DNA of 64,000 nt from Carettochelys insculpta (lineage: Eukaryota; Chordata; Testudines; Carettochelyidae). Below the pieces are notes generated by a model. It saw nothing but the letters and a program-made list of their open reading frames with translations, was not told the origin of the DNA and made no database searches. Position 1 is the stretch's first letter, and each line of letters opens with the position of its first letter. The stretch is from assembly GCF_033958435.1 (NCBI RefSeq), contig NC_134142.1:102808501-102872500 (forward strand), read 5' to 3'. Below are positions 25,255-34,599 of this stretch, piece after piece. The position numbers were made by a program, and so were the translations under genes.

Positions 25255-27629
25255 TTGGACCTCTATGGGAGGAAGGTCTATTCAACGGGATGGTTGCAAT
25301 TAAGAATTGCTAACCAGCAGGCTCTGGTTAGCAGGTATGCTCATAATGCCATCAGCTCCCTGTCTAGGTTCTCTGAGATGGTGCAACCCAAAGCCAAGCA
25401 GGACTTCACAGCTGTGGTGGAGGAGAACAAACTGATTTCAAGGGCAACCTGGCAGGCAGCATTCAATGCTGCAGACACCGCCACATGGGTTATGTCTTCT
25501 GGAGTGGAAACGTGCAGGGGTGCTTGGTTGCAGGTTTCTGGCCTGCATCATGAGGTCCAGCAGACAATCCAGGACCTCCCCTTTGATGGCCCTGCCCTAT
25601 TTTCAGATAAGAGAGATATAAGACTGCACAGCCTGAAAGACTCTAGGGCCACCCTCTGTTCCTTGGGCCTGCATACACTTGCCAACCAACACAGACATTT
25701 TAACCCTGTCCTCAGCAAAGACAGTTTCTGCAGCCATAAAGGAATGGTAGTAGAAGGCAGAACAGGATGGATAGGTGCCATTCAGGCCAACAACCTCAAG
25801 GCCACCAAAAGGGTGCACAGGGACCCAAGCCTCACTTTTTTCGTTTTGCCTATCCTGCTTGTACCATATGTGGTGCAGCATCACCACAGACTGATGGGTC
25901 CAGCATACGGTAGAGAGGGGTTATGCTATTCAGTTCTCTTCATACTCCCCCTTCCCAGCCCTTTGCCCTGTCCCTCTTCATGGACCCCTTTCACAAGATC
26001 TTGTTACAGCAGGAATTGCAATCTTTCCTGGGTTCTGAGGCCATAGAAGCAGCTCCTCTCAGGTTCAGGGGATAGGGGTTTTATTCCCAGTATTTCCTAA
26101 TTCAGAAACCAAAGGGGGGCTTGAGCCCCTTCCTGGACCTAAGAGCTCTTAACGAATAGATAAAAGATAACATTTCGTATGGTATCCCTGCGTCTCATAC
26201 TCCCAATGCTAGAGTGGGGGGATTGGTTTGCAGCTCTCTACTTACAGGATGCATATTTCCATATTTCAGTCTACCCTAATCACAGGGGGGTTTTCAGGTA
26301 CATGGCAGATGGCACCATCCTGCCTTTCGATCTGTCTGCGGCCCCAAGCTCTTCACCAAATGCATGCAGGAGTAGTAGCACACCTAGTATGTATGCACAC
26401 CTAGTAGTATGCAGGCTAGGGGTGCAGCTGTTCCCATACCAGGATGGCTGGCTAGTCAAGGGTCATTCTAGTGATTCAGCGTCTACAGTTGATCCATCAA
26501 ACTTTTGTAAGCCTTGGTCTCTTGATCAATCAGGTAAAGGCAGTGTAGGTCCTTTCTCAGTCAATAGAGTTTGTAGGGGCCACGACTGGATGCCAGGGCA
26601 TTCCTGCTGGATGACAGGTTCAGGTCCATGGGGGCCATTATCTGAGACATCCTGGCAGTTCCGCCATGATGGCCAGGTGCTGCTTGCATTTTGTGGGTCA
26701 CATGGCAACAAGCACCTTCGTGGTAGAGCACGCCAGGTTAAGGATGCTCCCTCTAAGCTATGGCTGTCATTGGTGTATCGTCCTGTAAGAGACCGTTTAA
26801 ACTTGGTGGTTACGGTGCCAACGTGGACTTTGTCGATCCTGCACTGGTGTTTGGACAAAGGGGTCATCGTCACAGGAGTTCCTTTTGCCCCTCAGCTGCC
26901 TTCACATTCCCTATTAACAGATGCTTAGGGCCAGGGATGGGGAGCGCACCTGGGTCAGCTATGAACCCATGCTCTTTGGAGTGTGTCACATCTTCCGCTC
27001 CACATAAATATGAGGGAGCTCAAGGCTATCGGACTAGCACGTGTGACTTTCAAGGCCAATCTGACGGGACATTGCGTGTCAGTCAGTACAAACAATGCAA
27101 CAATGTACTATATCAACAAATGATGGGGTACACGCTCCTCTCCCCTGTGTCACGAGGACATGATGCTCTGGGACTTCTGCATACAGCACATCATTATGCT
27201 GTAGGCCTTTACCTGCCAGGTGTGCACAGTTCACTGGTGGACCAACTCAGCAGGTCCCTTATGGATCACACGCCTCTCCAAGCAGAGGTCATTCATTCTA
27301 TTTTCCTGAAGTTCGGGTAGCCCCAGGTGGACCTGTTTGCCTCCCACCTCAATGTGAAATGCAGGATGTTTTGCTCCTACTGCAATCAGAGCCCGGGGTC
27401 CTGGGCAGACGCCTTCAGTGTCCCCTGGTTGGGCAGGCAGATGTATGTGTTCCCTCCAATTCCCCTAGTTCATAGGGTCCTCCTCGAGATTCGCTCAGAA
27501 GGGGCGCTGATCATCCTGCCGGCACCGGCATGGGCCCGTCAACACTGGTACTTGACCCTCCTGCACCTGTTGATCTGCAAGCTGATAACATTGCCGATCC
27601 GTCTGGACCTGCTGACGCAGGAAGAGTAG
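25255..27629 (+). pseudogene. DIRS reverse transcriptase/RNase H, inactivated
   Basis: The first frame (25255-26046) carries the region that precedes RT. The RT core (26179-26928) shows GDWFAALYLQDAYFHISV, then LPFDLSAAPSS, then LFPYQDGWLVKG. These correspond to the family's DLQDAYFHI, LPFGLSSAP and FPYLDDWLV boxes. The first catalytic Asp is Tyr (26239-26241), and the YLDD box reads YQDG (near 26440), so at least two metal-binding positions are changed. Downstream (26760-27629) are RNase H remnants: 'caatgtactatatcaacaaa' corresponds to the family's YINKQGG block, followed by LPGVHSSLVDQLSRS, then VDLFASHLN. A TAG at about 27318 interrupts the frame. The reading frame shifts several times. 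Confidence 0.85.
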
Positions 27630-27662
27630 AGACTGCAATCTCCAATCGCTGCACCTCCCAGC

Positions 27663-28735
27663 ATGGATGCTCCATGGCTGAGGTATCAGGAGCTGGCCTG
27701 TTCAGATCCCATAAAGGAAGTATTGTTAAATAGTAGAAAACCCTCCATAAGGGTGACTTATTTGGCTAAGTGGAAAAGGTTTTCGGGGTGGGTGTCTCAC
27801 AGAGGGCTATCTCCCTCGCAACCCCAGCCTGTTGATTTTAGATTACCTCTGGGGTCTGGGACAGGAGCGCTTGTCCGTCTCATCAGTTAGGGTGCACTTT
27901 GTGGCTATCTCAGCCTTCCATCCTGCTCATGAAACGTCTTCTGTGTTCTCAGACTCAAGTCAAAAGATTTCTGAAAGTTTTAGAAAGAATCAAGCCCCAG
28001 ATTTGGGCACCACTGCCCTCGTAGGATCTCAATTTGGTGTTAGGCATGCTTATGGGAGCCCCCTTTGAGCGCCTGGCTACCTGCTCCCTGCTGTTTCCGA
28101 GTTACAAAACAGCATTTTTGGTGCCAGTTACCTCAGCGAGGAGAGTATCTGAGTTGAGGGCACTTTCAGTGGACCCCCTTGTACACAATGTTTCACAAGG
28201 ATAAGGTTAGGCTGAGACCTCACCCCACATTTTTACCTAAGGTGTTTTCCATGTTTCACGTTAACCATGACATTTGCTTACTGGTATTTTGCCCAAAGCC
28301 CCATGCCTCCCCAAGGGAGCAATGTTTACGTACGTTGGATGTTAGAAGGGCACTGGCATATTCTATGCGAATAGGACTAGGCCCTTAAGAAGAATGCAGC
28401 AACTCTTTGTGGCAGTTGCTGATAGGGTGAAGGGCCTTCTGGTCTCCTCCCTGTGGATTTCCTCCTGGATAGTGACGTGCATCAAGGAGTGTTACAAGCT
28501 CTCAGGGGTTCCTCCCCCTCCATTTAGGGCACACTCCACGAGAGTGCAGGTGTCGTCTGTGGCGTATTTGGTGCAAGTGCCTATCCAGGACATCTGTAGG
28601 GTGGCCATCTGGTCCTCAGTTCATACATTTACAGCACATTACACTTTGACCGAGCACGCATGGGAAGATGCTTTGGGGGGGGTAAAACTGTCCTGCAGTC
28701 CGCTAGGGGCTCCGAGCCCACCTTCTAGGCACTGA
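27663..28735 (+). pseudogene. DIRS tyrosine recombinase, broken
   Basis: DIRS elements integrate with a tyrosine recombinase instead of a DDE integrase. Three frames make up the remnant. 27663-28068 contains SVRVHFVAISAFHPAHE, which corresponds to the N-terminal SSIRVHLAAI-type part. 28179-28388 ends in LDVRRALAYSM. 28394-28735 contains FRAHSTRVQVSSVAY, DICRVAIWSSVHTFTAHYTL. The HSTR box with the downstream W..HTF..(H)Y pattern matches the conserved Arg-His-Arg-Tyr catalytic region, so the nucleophile Tyr may still be present. Frameshifts between the three parts make it non-functional. Confidence 0.8.
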
Positions 28736-28739
28736 CTTG

Positions 28740-28852
28740 TAGTCACCCATCTTGGAATGCACATAAACACTCACTCGAAGAAGAAAAGACACTTAACCTG
28801 TTCTGTAAGTGATGTTCTTCAAGATGTGTTGCTCATGTCCATTCCAAAACCC
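28740..28852 (+). repeat. DIRS internal complementary region
   Basis: The left half (28745-28785) is the reverse complement of the element's left end (gggtgtgt/ttcttctttgag side). The right half (about 28797-28850) is the reverse complement of the element's right end (acaggtaactgtctt and gcaacacatctcgaagaac side). It therefore looks like the two outer ends joined head to tail, which is how the DIRS internal complementary region is thought to template circle completion. Confidence 0.8.
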
Positions 28853-28914
28853 TCCCACCTTCCCCAATGTCGGAGTAGACAGCAAGAAGAAACCGAACGA
28901 AGGGTGGGGTGGGT

Positions 28915-29118
28915 GGGTATGGTGTCATGTCGGGTGGTGCATATATTGGTCGCCATATCGGTGCTACTCCAGGGGGCGCAGCACCGACCCTGTGGCTACT
29001 GGCTAGGGCAAAAAGCTTCCGGTGACTGGGCATGCACCTGCGCACACCCATCTTGCAATGGACATGAGCAACACATCTCGAAGAACACCAGTTACAGAAC
29101 AGGTAACTGTCTTTTTTC
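28915..29118 (+). repeat. DIRS right inverted terminal repeat
   Basis: This is the inverted counterpart of 23048-23230. It contains tggtcgccatatcggtgcta, gtggctactggctagggcaa and cttgcaatggacatgagcaa, and extends to acagaacaggtaactgtctt. The last 40 bp or so is not mirrored at the left end, which is normal for split DIRS termini. Confidence 0.85.
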
Positions 29119-29789
29119 CAATTATGTTAATGAACAAATTGATTGTGACCTATTCAGCATTTCACTTTGCATGGTTAACACAGTATCTCCTGTCAGAATT
29201 GGAGATGCGCTTGAGTACACACCATTTGCTACTTTGCCTGGCTAACATAGATTTATTTCTTTGCTTTTCTTACATTGGCCAGGTTTTATTTTCTTCAGCA
29301 TACCACCATTGGAAATTAGAACCAATATATTGTGCCTTATTTACTTAATTTTGATCGTGTTTCTTTGTTTGCCCTAATATTGTAAAGATCATTGGAGACG
29401 TTAACTCCAGAAGTTCTGTCTTTCTGAAATTCTGCTTTTTAAATTAATTTTGATTTCTTGTTGTTGTAAATGTTGTATGATTGTGTTTTTAAGCCAGCCT
29501 GATAGTATTAATTTGTTGAATGCTAAAGGCTTTTTAGCTGTAGATTTAGTATTTTGCCTTTTAGTAAGTTTTCAAAATCATTCAAAACAAATAATAGCCT
29601 CCTGCTCAGGTTTCTTAGCCTAGTGCCTGATGCACTTTTAAAAAATGAAAAAAAAAAGCAAAAGCATATGATTTTTATCTAGTTATCCAGCGTTGTAAAA
29701 GATAAGTTTAATTCTGTATCTGAGATCTTCAGAACGTCTTTGTGCATCTCTAGGAATGTATGAGATATTCAGAAATTTATTACTTAAAG

Positions 29790-29960
29790 ATTTAGGGCCA
29801 GATTTCAAAAGATAATCAGCCAGAAGCTCCCATAGGTCTCGGTCTAATCCCAGAGATGGGTGTGGAGAGCTTTGAAATGTTTGAAAGCTTGACCCAACTG
29901 TAGTCAGCAGGAGTTTTGCCATTGATTTCAGTGGGACCAGGATTTCTCCCCATCCCCTCA
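29790..29960 (-). repeat. Possible ancient CR1/L3-like fragment
   Basis: It begins 'agggccagatttcaaaagat' and ends 'gttttgccattgatttcagt', words typical of old amniote LINE 3' parts (gccaaattctg, ccattgacttcaatggg). Too diverged to place exactly. Confidence 0.4.
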
Positions 29961-30168
29961 AAGTTTGGGATGGTATTAATTTGAAATAGCTTTTGCTCTG
30001 CTGAGACTCCTTAAAATACAGCAAAGTGTTGTTCCCTGTGACCTTAAAATTCTTAGGATAAGCTCTGAATTCCTTGAACAGATTTGTTAGCATGGTTGTA
30101 GCAGTAGACTATATTTCTTTTACAATCAGATTTAATATTTTAAAGCGCATGTCACTTTTGTTCCTAAG

Positions 30169-30662
30169 GTTATCCAGAGGAGACCTATCCTGTCTATGAG
30201 AATTCTGATGGCTTCAAACGTAGGCAGGAGACTCTCCTTGTGGATTACCCTGATCTCAACCAGCCCTCTGCTGAAGAGATAGCTGAAAGAATGGAGGCTG
30301 TGGAAGATGAGGATGATTTGTGTAGTGACTCCTTACTATCACATCTCACTGCAGAGTGTGAAAACCAGGATACGGGACAGAAAAAGGACCACCAGAACAC
30401 CTTCAGTGACCAAGGTGGTGTCCTCCATCACAGCCATAACTCTGAGAAATGCTATTGTTGCCACTATGACGAGGACGACCCTGCTGTCATAGCAGAGAAT
30501 GCTGGGTTCCATGCTGACAGCTGCAGTGAGGCTGAAGACACAGCCAAAGAGGATCTCTCAATGGATTCTGACAATGAAAATGTAGAACTCAAAAGCCAAA
30601 AAGTCAATGAACCAGACGCAGCAGGCATGCTGAGAAAGCGAACTGCAAAGGGACTTGAGTAA
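30169..30662 (+). CDS. RIC3: RIC3 exon 6: acidic C-terminal domain and stop
   Basis: The last coding exon runs from acceptor ttcctaag to TAA at 30660-30662. It completes Gly and encodes YPEETYPVYEN then KRRQETLLVDYPD, then an AEEIAERM segment followed by an acidic stretch. Next come the cysteine cluster CYCC, the conserved DPAVIAENAGF block, and a C-terminal MLRKR...KGLE. All of these blocks are RIC3 hallmarks. With exons 2-5 the window contains 1031 nt of coding sequence (about 343 codons). Adding a typical exon 1 of about 42 residues gives a length a little above the human protein. The middle acidic part is the most variable. No frame damage is seen, so the gene looks functional. Confidence 0.96.
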
Positions 30663-31655
30663 TGGCGACCACATCCTCTGTGGGCATTATAATGATAGCG
30701 ATAACAAGATTCCACAAACTTTTGCACCTGTGCTGTTTGTTCTTGATCCACACATACCTTCTCCAGCTCTTGGCATTGTTTCCACCCCGTTGATTATGGC
30801 CATGCCATTATCACCATCTGAACTGGAAGCTAATGGCTCCCTTGGTGTCACTCCATTGCTTATTACCTCCAGCACTTGCCTGCTAGAGATGGCGATGAAC
30901 AGGAAAGATGATTCTATTCATACTCTGGCTACATAATCCGATGTAATTGCTGCTTCTGAATAACCATTTCTTTATCTGAAATGTTAGTGTCCTGCTTGCC
31001 ACATTGGGAATGGACTTCCTGCCCCAATTGTCCAGAGCCTACCAGCTGGCTTTGGTATCCTGCTATTAGTTATGAAAACAAGATAACTTGTATCAGATTA
31101 CTTAGGAGGATGGAGCGGCAAGTGTGAAGTTGGTAGCTACTCTTTTTCTCTCAAGCAGCTTTTAATTGTCTCCTTGCTGCAAAACAGCCGATTTCTTTTT
31201 CAACCGCATTGCTGTCACAGTGATCAATTTGTACAACAGAACAGGATATGTATTGCTTGACCGCTGCGGCATTCTTAGCTAAGTGCCTGCATGCACCTAG
31301 GAAGTGAAACAGTGTCTCAGGACTGCACATGCAAATGGCTAATTGCCTTTATCAGGTGGCTCCTTATTGTGACCCCTCACAAAGTGTACTCTAATGTTTG
31401 CATTGTACGCTGGTATTTATGATAGCTTACTGTTGTGAAAATAGTCCATAGAAGAAGGAAAAGGGAACAAATTATAGAGAAAACATTGTAAACACTTTAT
31501 TTCCCCTGTTAGGAATATATTTTTACTTTATTTTTAAATGCATGGATTGTAAAGCATGGACTCATTAGGACCTCTTCTTGCCCCATCCATGCCCTGAATA
31601 GTTTGATTCTGGAGTTGTCTTTCATAATAAAAAGCAAGATTTGAAAGTGCCCAGA
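30663..31655 (+). other. RIC3: RIC3 3'UTR (inferred)
   Basis: This sequence follows the stop codon in the same orientation up to the first AATAAA. It contains short open frames with no recognisable protein, and I did not see an earlier canonical polyadenylation hexamer in it. The end point is inferred. Confidence 0.6.
31626..31631 (+). terminator. RIC3: Candidate RIC3 polyadenylation signal AATAAA
   Basis: It lies 964 bp after the RIC3 stop codon and is the first canonical hexamer I found there. Cleavage would be expected about 10-30 bp downstream. Confidence 0.55.
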
Positions 31656-31659
31656 ATGT

Positions 31660-33163
31660 TCTTAAGGGGTTTGAGATTCATGGACAGGATTATATATCTG
31701 AATCTTTTTTTCCATGATGCCCCTTATCAGAACAATTTCCGTCACCTTATCCTTTATTATACTTTTAGTATTAAAGAATGAGTTGGAAGTACTGAGAACT
31801 TTTTGACACATGGATGCCTTAAATGATATATTAATACAGATCGTGGTAATAATTCGTTTAACCCGCATTACTGACCTGTATTGCCTGCACCCCTCAGAAG
31901 CTGTGCAAAGAGTTGGGGAGAAGAGAGGTGAGAGAGAGGGAAGTAACTGCTAGGCAGGAGCCTGGGTACGAATGTGTAGGATTGTTGGGGGTGAATGGGA
32001 AAAGTATGGAACAGGTTTTTGGGCAGGGCAGAGCAGGTGAGGGTAGTGACTGCTCGCTGTGCCAGTCTCCATGTGTCCCTTCACCCCCCCACTCAGCCAC
32101 CCCCTTTCCTCATGTGGCTCTCCACCCTCTTCCCCCGCCCCCCCGAGTCCCTCCATCTGAGGGTTGACAGGGTTTTTGACCAGCAGCAGAACACCTGGTC
32201 GAAAACGAAGCTGAGGTGCTGGTGAGCTGGAACTCTGTGGCAGCTGTGGGGGAATTATACCATGCACCCTCCACCTCTTCTGGGCACAAACACAGGCAAG
32301 GGACTGCTCACAACCCAACTACAGTGCGCAGGTGGAGGGGCCACAGCATGATGCCCCACAGCTGCTGGGGCTGCAGCTGCTAACCTAGCTGTAAGGGAGG
32401 GCCCTGCAAAAGTATGGATAGGTCAGGATCATCAAAAAGTGGGAAGGCAATGGCCCTCTGGGCCCTCTCGCCATTCTGGCACTACCACACGTAGGCTCCC
32501 TGTATGATGCCTGGGGAGAGAGATACCTACAAATAGACAGACAGCGACACCTCTCAAAAGCCACCTCCCTAATAAGCTTACCAGTAGGGGATGACAGAAG
32601 GCAGGTGTCCTAAGCCACTTCTCATCACCCAGATCAAAGTAATTCAGCTAACTGGAATACAGTAAACTCTTGTTCAGCTGGTAGTTGATCAACTGGAACC
32701 CTCAGATAACTGGTATAATGTCAGCAAAGCCTGAACCATGAGGTGGCTTCCCTTTTTTTTTTTTTAAACCTCCAGACAGTCCTGGGGCCCTAGCGGCCCA
32801 TCCCCGTATGATTATCCATTAAGTATTACTTTACCCAAACGACAATCGATCCTTTCTGACTGCCCTTGTCTCTGTTCAATAGCAAGTGGGGTACCAGCTA
32901 AAACTTTAAAAATGGTCCGTTTCTGTGTCCTATTTCAGAAGTAACCAGTGTTCCCTGCAAGCTGAGTGCTTGGGCAACCATGCAGGAGGGATTCAGGTGC
33001 CGCTCAGCTGGTTAGCAGAGTGCCCACAGCCATCCACAGGTGTGTCTACTGGTGGTGCACATCCATACATGCCTCAATGCACATCACAAAATTTATTCTG
33101 CCCATCGATGAGGGGAAAAAAAAAATCTGTGGGAACATTGGCAGTGACCCATTTGAAGTTATG
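31660..33163. other. Intergenic sequence between RIC3 and TUB
   Basis: No gene is supported. It includes a GC-rich patch (31900-32550) with overlapping frames on both strands but no coding signature. Near 32650-32720 is a short stretch 'acagtaaactcttgttcagc ... actggaaccctcagataact', which looks like the end of another Tigger-type element without a visible partner end. Confidence 0.5.
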
Positions 33164-33359
33164 TCATAGAACTGGAAGGGACCTCAAAAGGTCACTGAGT
33201 CCAGTCCACTGCACTCACAGCAGGACCTAGTGTCATCCCTGACAGATTTATTTAAACATCTAAACCTGCACCAGGCTTTTGAAAGGCCCTATCAAGGATT
33301 GAACTCATAAACATGCGTATAGCAGGCCAATGCATTAAGCACTGAGCTACTCCTCCCCT
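33164..33359 (-). repeat. Turtle tRNA-derived SINE with CR1-like tail
   Basis: On the - strand it begins AGGGGAGGAGTAGCTCAGTG and continues with an A-box-like 'tagctcagtgct' and a B-box-like 'gagttcaatcctt', followed by 'agggccttt'. It ends in the CR1-like tail 'gaccttttgaggtcccttcc ... ttctatga'. This tRNA head joined to a CR1 3' tail is the structure of the turtle Cry/PolIII SINE family, presumably mobilised by CR1. The tail is useful evidence for a cryptodiran source. Confidence 0.8.
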
Positions 33360-34157
33360 ACAGCTGCCAATACACAGCAAATCACAAGCAGATGATATGA
33401 TACAGCTGTGGTACAAGCAAAGACCAAATCTTTTATTAAAATGCTTAAGAAATCAGAGCTGAGGAAGATGAGTCTGGCAATCAGCTAAATGTAGCTCTAG
33501 CAATTGTTCCTCACCTAGGTGGGGAGTGGATGGAAAAAATCAGGATTCTATTTCTTGGGAAATGCTAGTTTGTAACCTAATTGTTGTGAGCCAGGGGATT
33601 TACACAAATCCCACAGAGTTCAGCAGACAAGTACTCAAGTGGCCTGGCCCTGATCGGGCTAAGTCCAAATCCCATAACACCAAATGTCACCACACTGTTG
33701 GACCAGGAACATTCAAGTATCACAAAGGAGAGCGGGAGAGAACGAGTGAGCGAGCGAGAAGGCAGGCCCCACCTACGCCCAACTCCTTCCCAGGCCCAGT
33801 AACTTTTCCTCCTCCCTGACTGCCTTTTCTCCAACCCCCTTCTGGGGCTGTTTTCAGTCTGCCTCCCAGGCTTTGTGGGTGTTTCCTCCTCCCTGGCTGA
33901 TTTTGACCCTAAACACCTTCTGCTCCCAGCAGCCTCTCAGAGGAGTTGTTAATTCCAATCAACTGCTTGGATTTTTCGCTCCCCCCGCTTCAGTCCACAT
34001 GAGGGTTCACGCTGCCACAGTTGTAGTTAATGTGATACAGTGTTTTTTGAGATTGTTCAATTTCATATTATTTTGAATTTTATTTTAATTGTATTTAATG
34101 GATAGGATTTTCTATTTTTTTTTATTTCAGTTTATACAAAAGGTTCAACAAACATAA
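33360..34157. other. Intergenic, unassigned
   Basis: This stretch has a moderately GC-rich segment with purine-rich runs (gagagaacgagtgagcgagc near 33740). It may derive from an LTR or a DNA transposon, but I found no paired ends. No gene is supported. Confidence 0.4.
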
Positions 34158-34595
34158 GGGCTACGTCTACACTAGCCCAAAACTTTGAAATGGCCACGCA
34201 AATGGCCATTTCGAAGTTTACTAATGAAGCGCTGAAATACATATTCAGCGCCTCATTAGCATGCGGGTGGCCGCGGCACTTTGAAATTGGCACGGCTTGC
34301 CGCCGCGCGGCTCGTCCAGATGGGGCTCCTTTTCGAAAGGACCCCGGCTACTTCGAAGTCCCCTTATTCCTATGAGCGGATGGGAATAAGGGGACTTTGA
34401 AGTTGCCGGGGTCCTTTCAAAAAGGAGCCCCATCTGGACAAGCCAGGCAGCGGCGAGCCACGTCACTTTTGAAGTGCCGCGGCTGCCCGCATGCTAATGA
34501 GGCGCTGAATATGTATTTCAGCGCTTCATTAGTAAACTTCGAAATGGCCATTTGCGTGGCCATTTCGAAGTTTTGGGCTAGTGTAGACACGGACA
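34158..34595. mobile_element. Giant palindrome: foldback Harbinger-type MITE
   Basis: The left arm starts GGGCTACGTCTACACTAGCC and the right arm ends with its near complement (ggctagtgtagacacgga). The two arms of about 210 bp match almost base for base up to a loop of about 12 bp (34371-34382, tatgagcggatg). Internal words include cgaagt, ctaatgaagcgctga and ggggctcctttt. TAA precedes the left end; no clear copy follows the right end. It has no protein. As single-stranded DNA or RNA it would form a hairpin of about 210 bp. It belongs to the same TIR family as the 3.27-kb element at 54980. Confidence 0.85.
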
Positions 34596-34599
34596 AGGT

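Larger units (their letters stand above)
23048..29118 (+). mobile_element. DIRS-type tyrosine-recombinase retrotransposon (degraded, near full length)
   Basis: DIRS elements carry gag, RT/RNase H and a tyrosine recombinase, and have split inverted termini with an internal complementary region rather than LTRs. All parts are seen in order: left terminus 23048-23230, gag-like remnants to about 25113, RT/RNase H 25255-27629, recombinase remnants 27663-28735, internal complementary region about 28740-28852, and right terminus about 28915-29118. The left end (tgctcatgtccattccaaga, then 'tgccctagccagtagcca') and the right end are inverted copies over about 200 bp. Frameshifts, stops and altered catalytic residues show it is inactive. 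No target duplication is evident, as expected for recombinase-mediated insertion. Confidence 0.9.
22894..30168 (+). other. RIC3: RIC3 intron 5, hosting a DIRS element
   Basis: The intron runs from gtaatt to the acceptor ttcctaag. Most of it (23048-29118) is a degraded DIRS-type retrotransposon in the same orientation as RIC3. The remaining 1 kb at the right is AT-rich, with an old LINE-like stretch around 29790-29960 containing the common 'attgatttcagtggga' motif. Confidence 0.85.
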
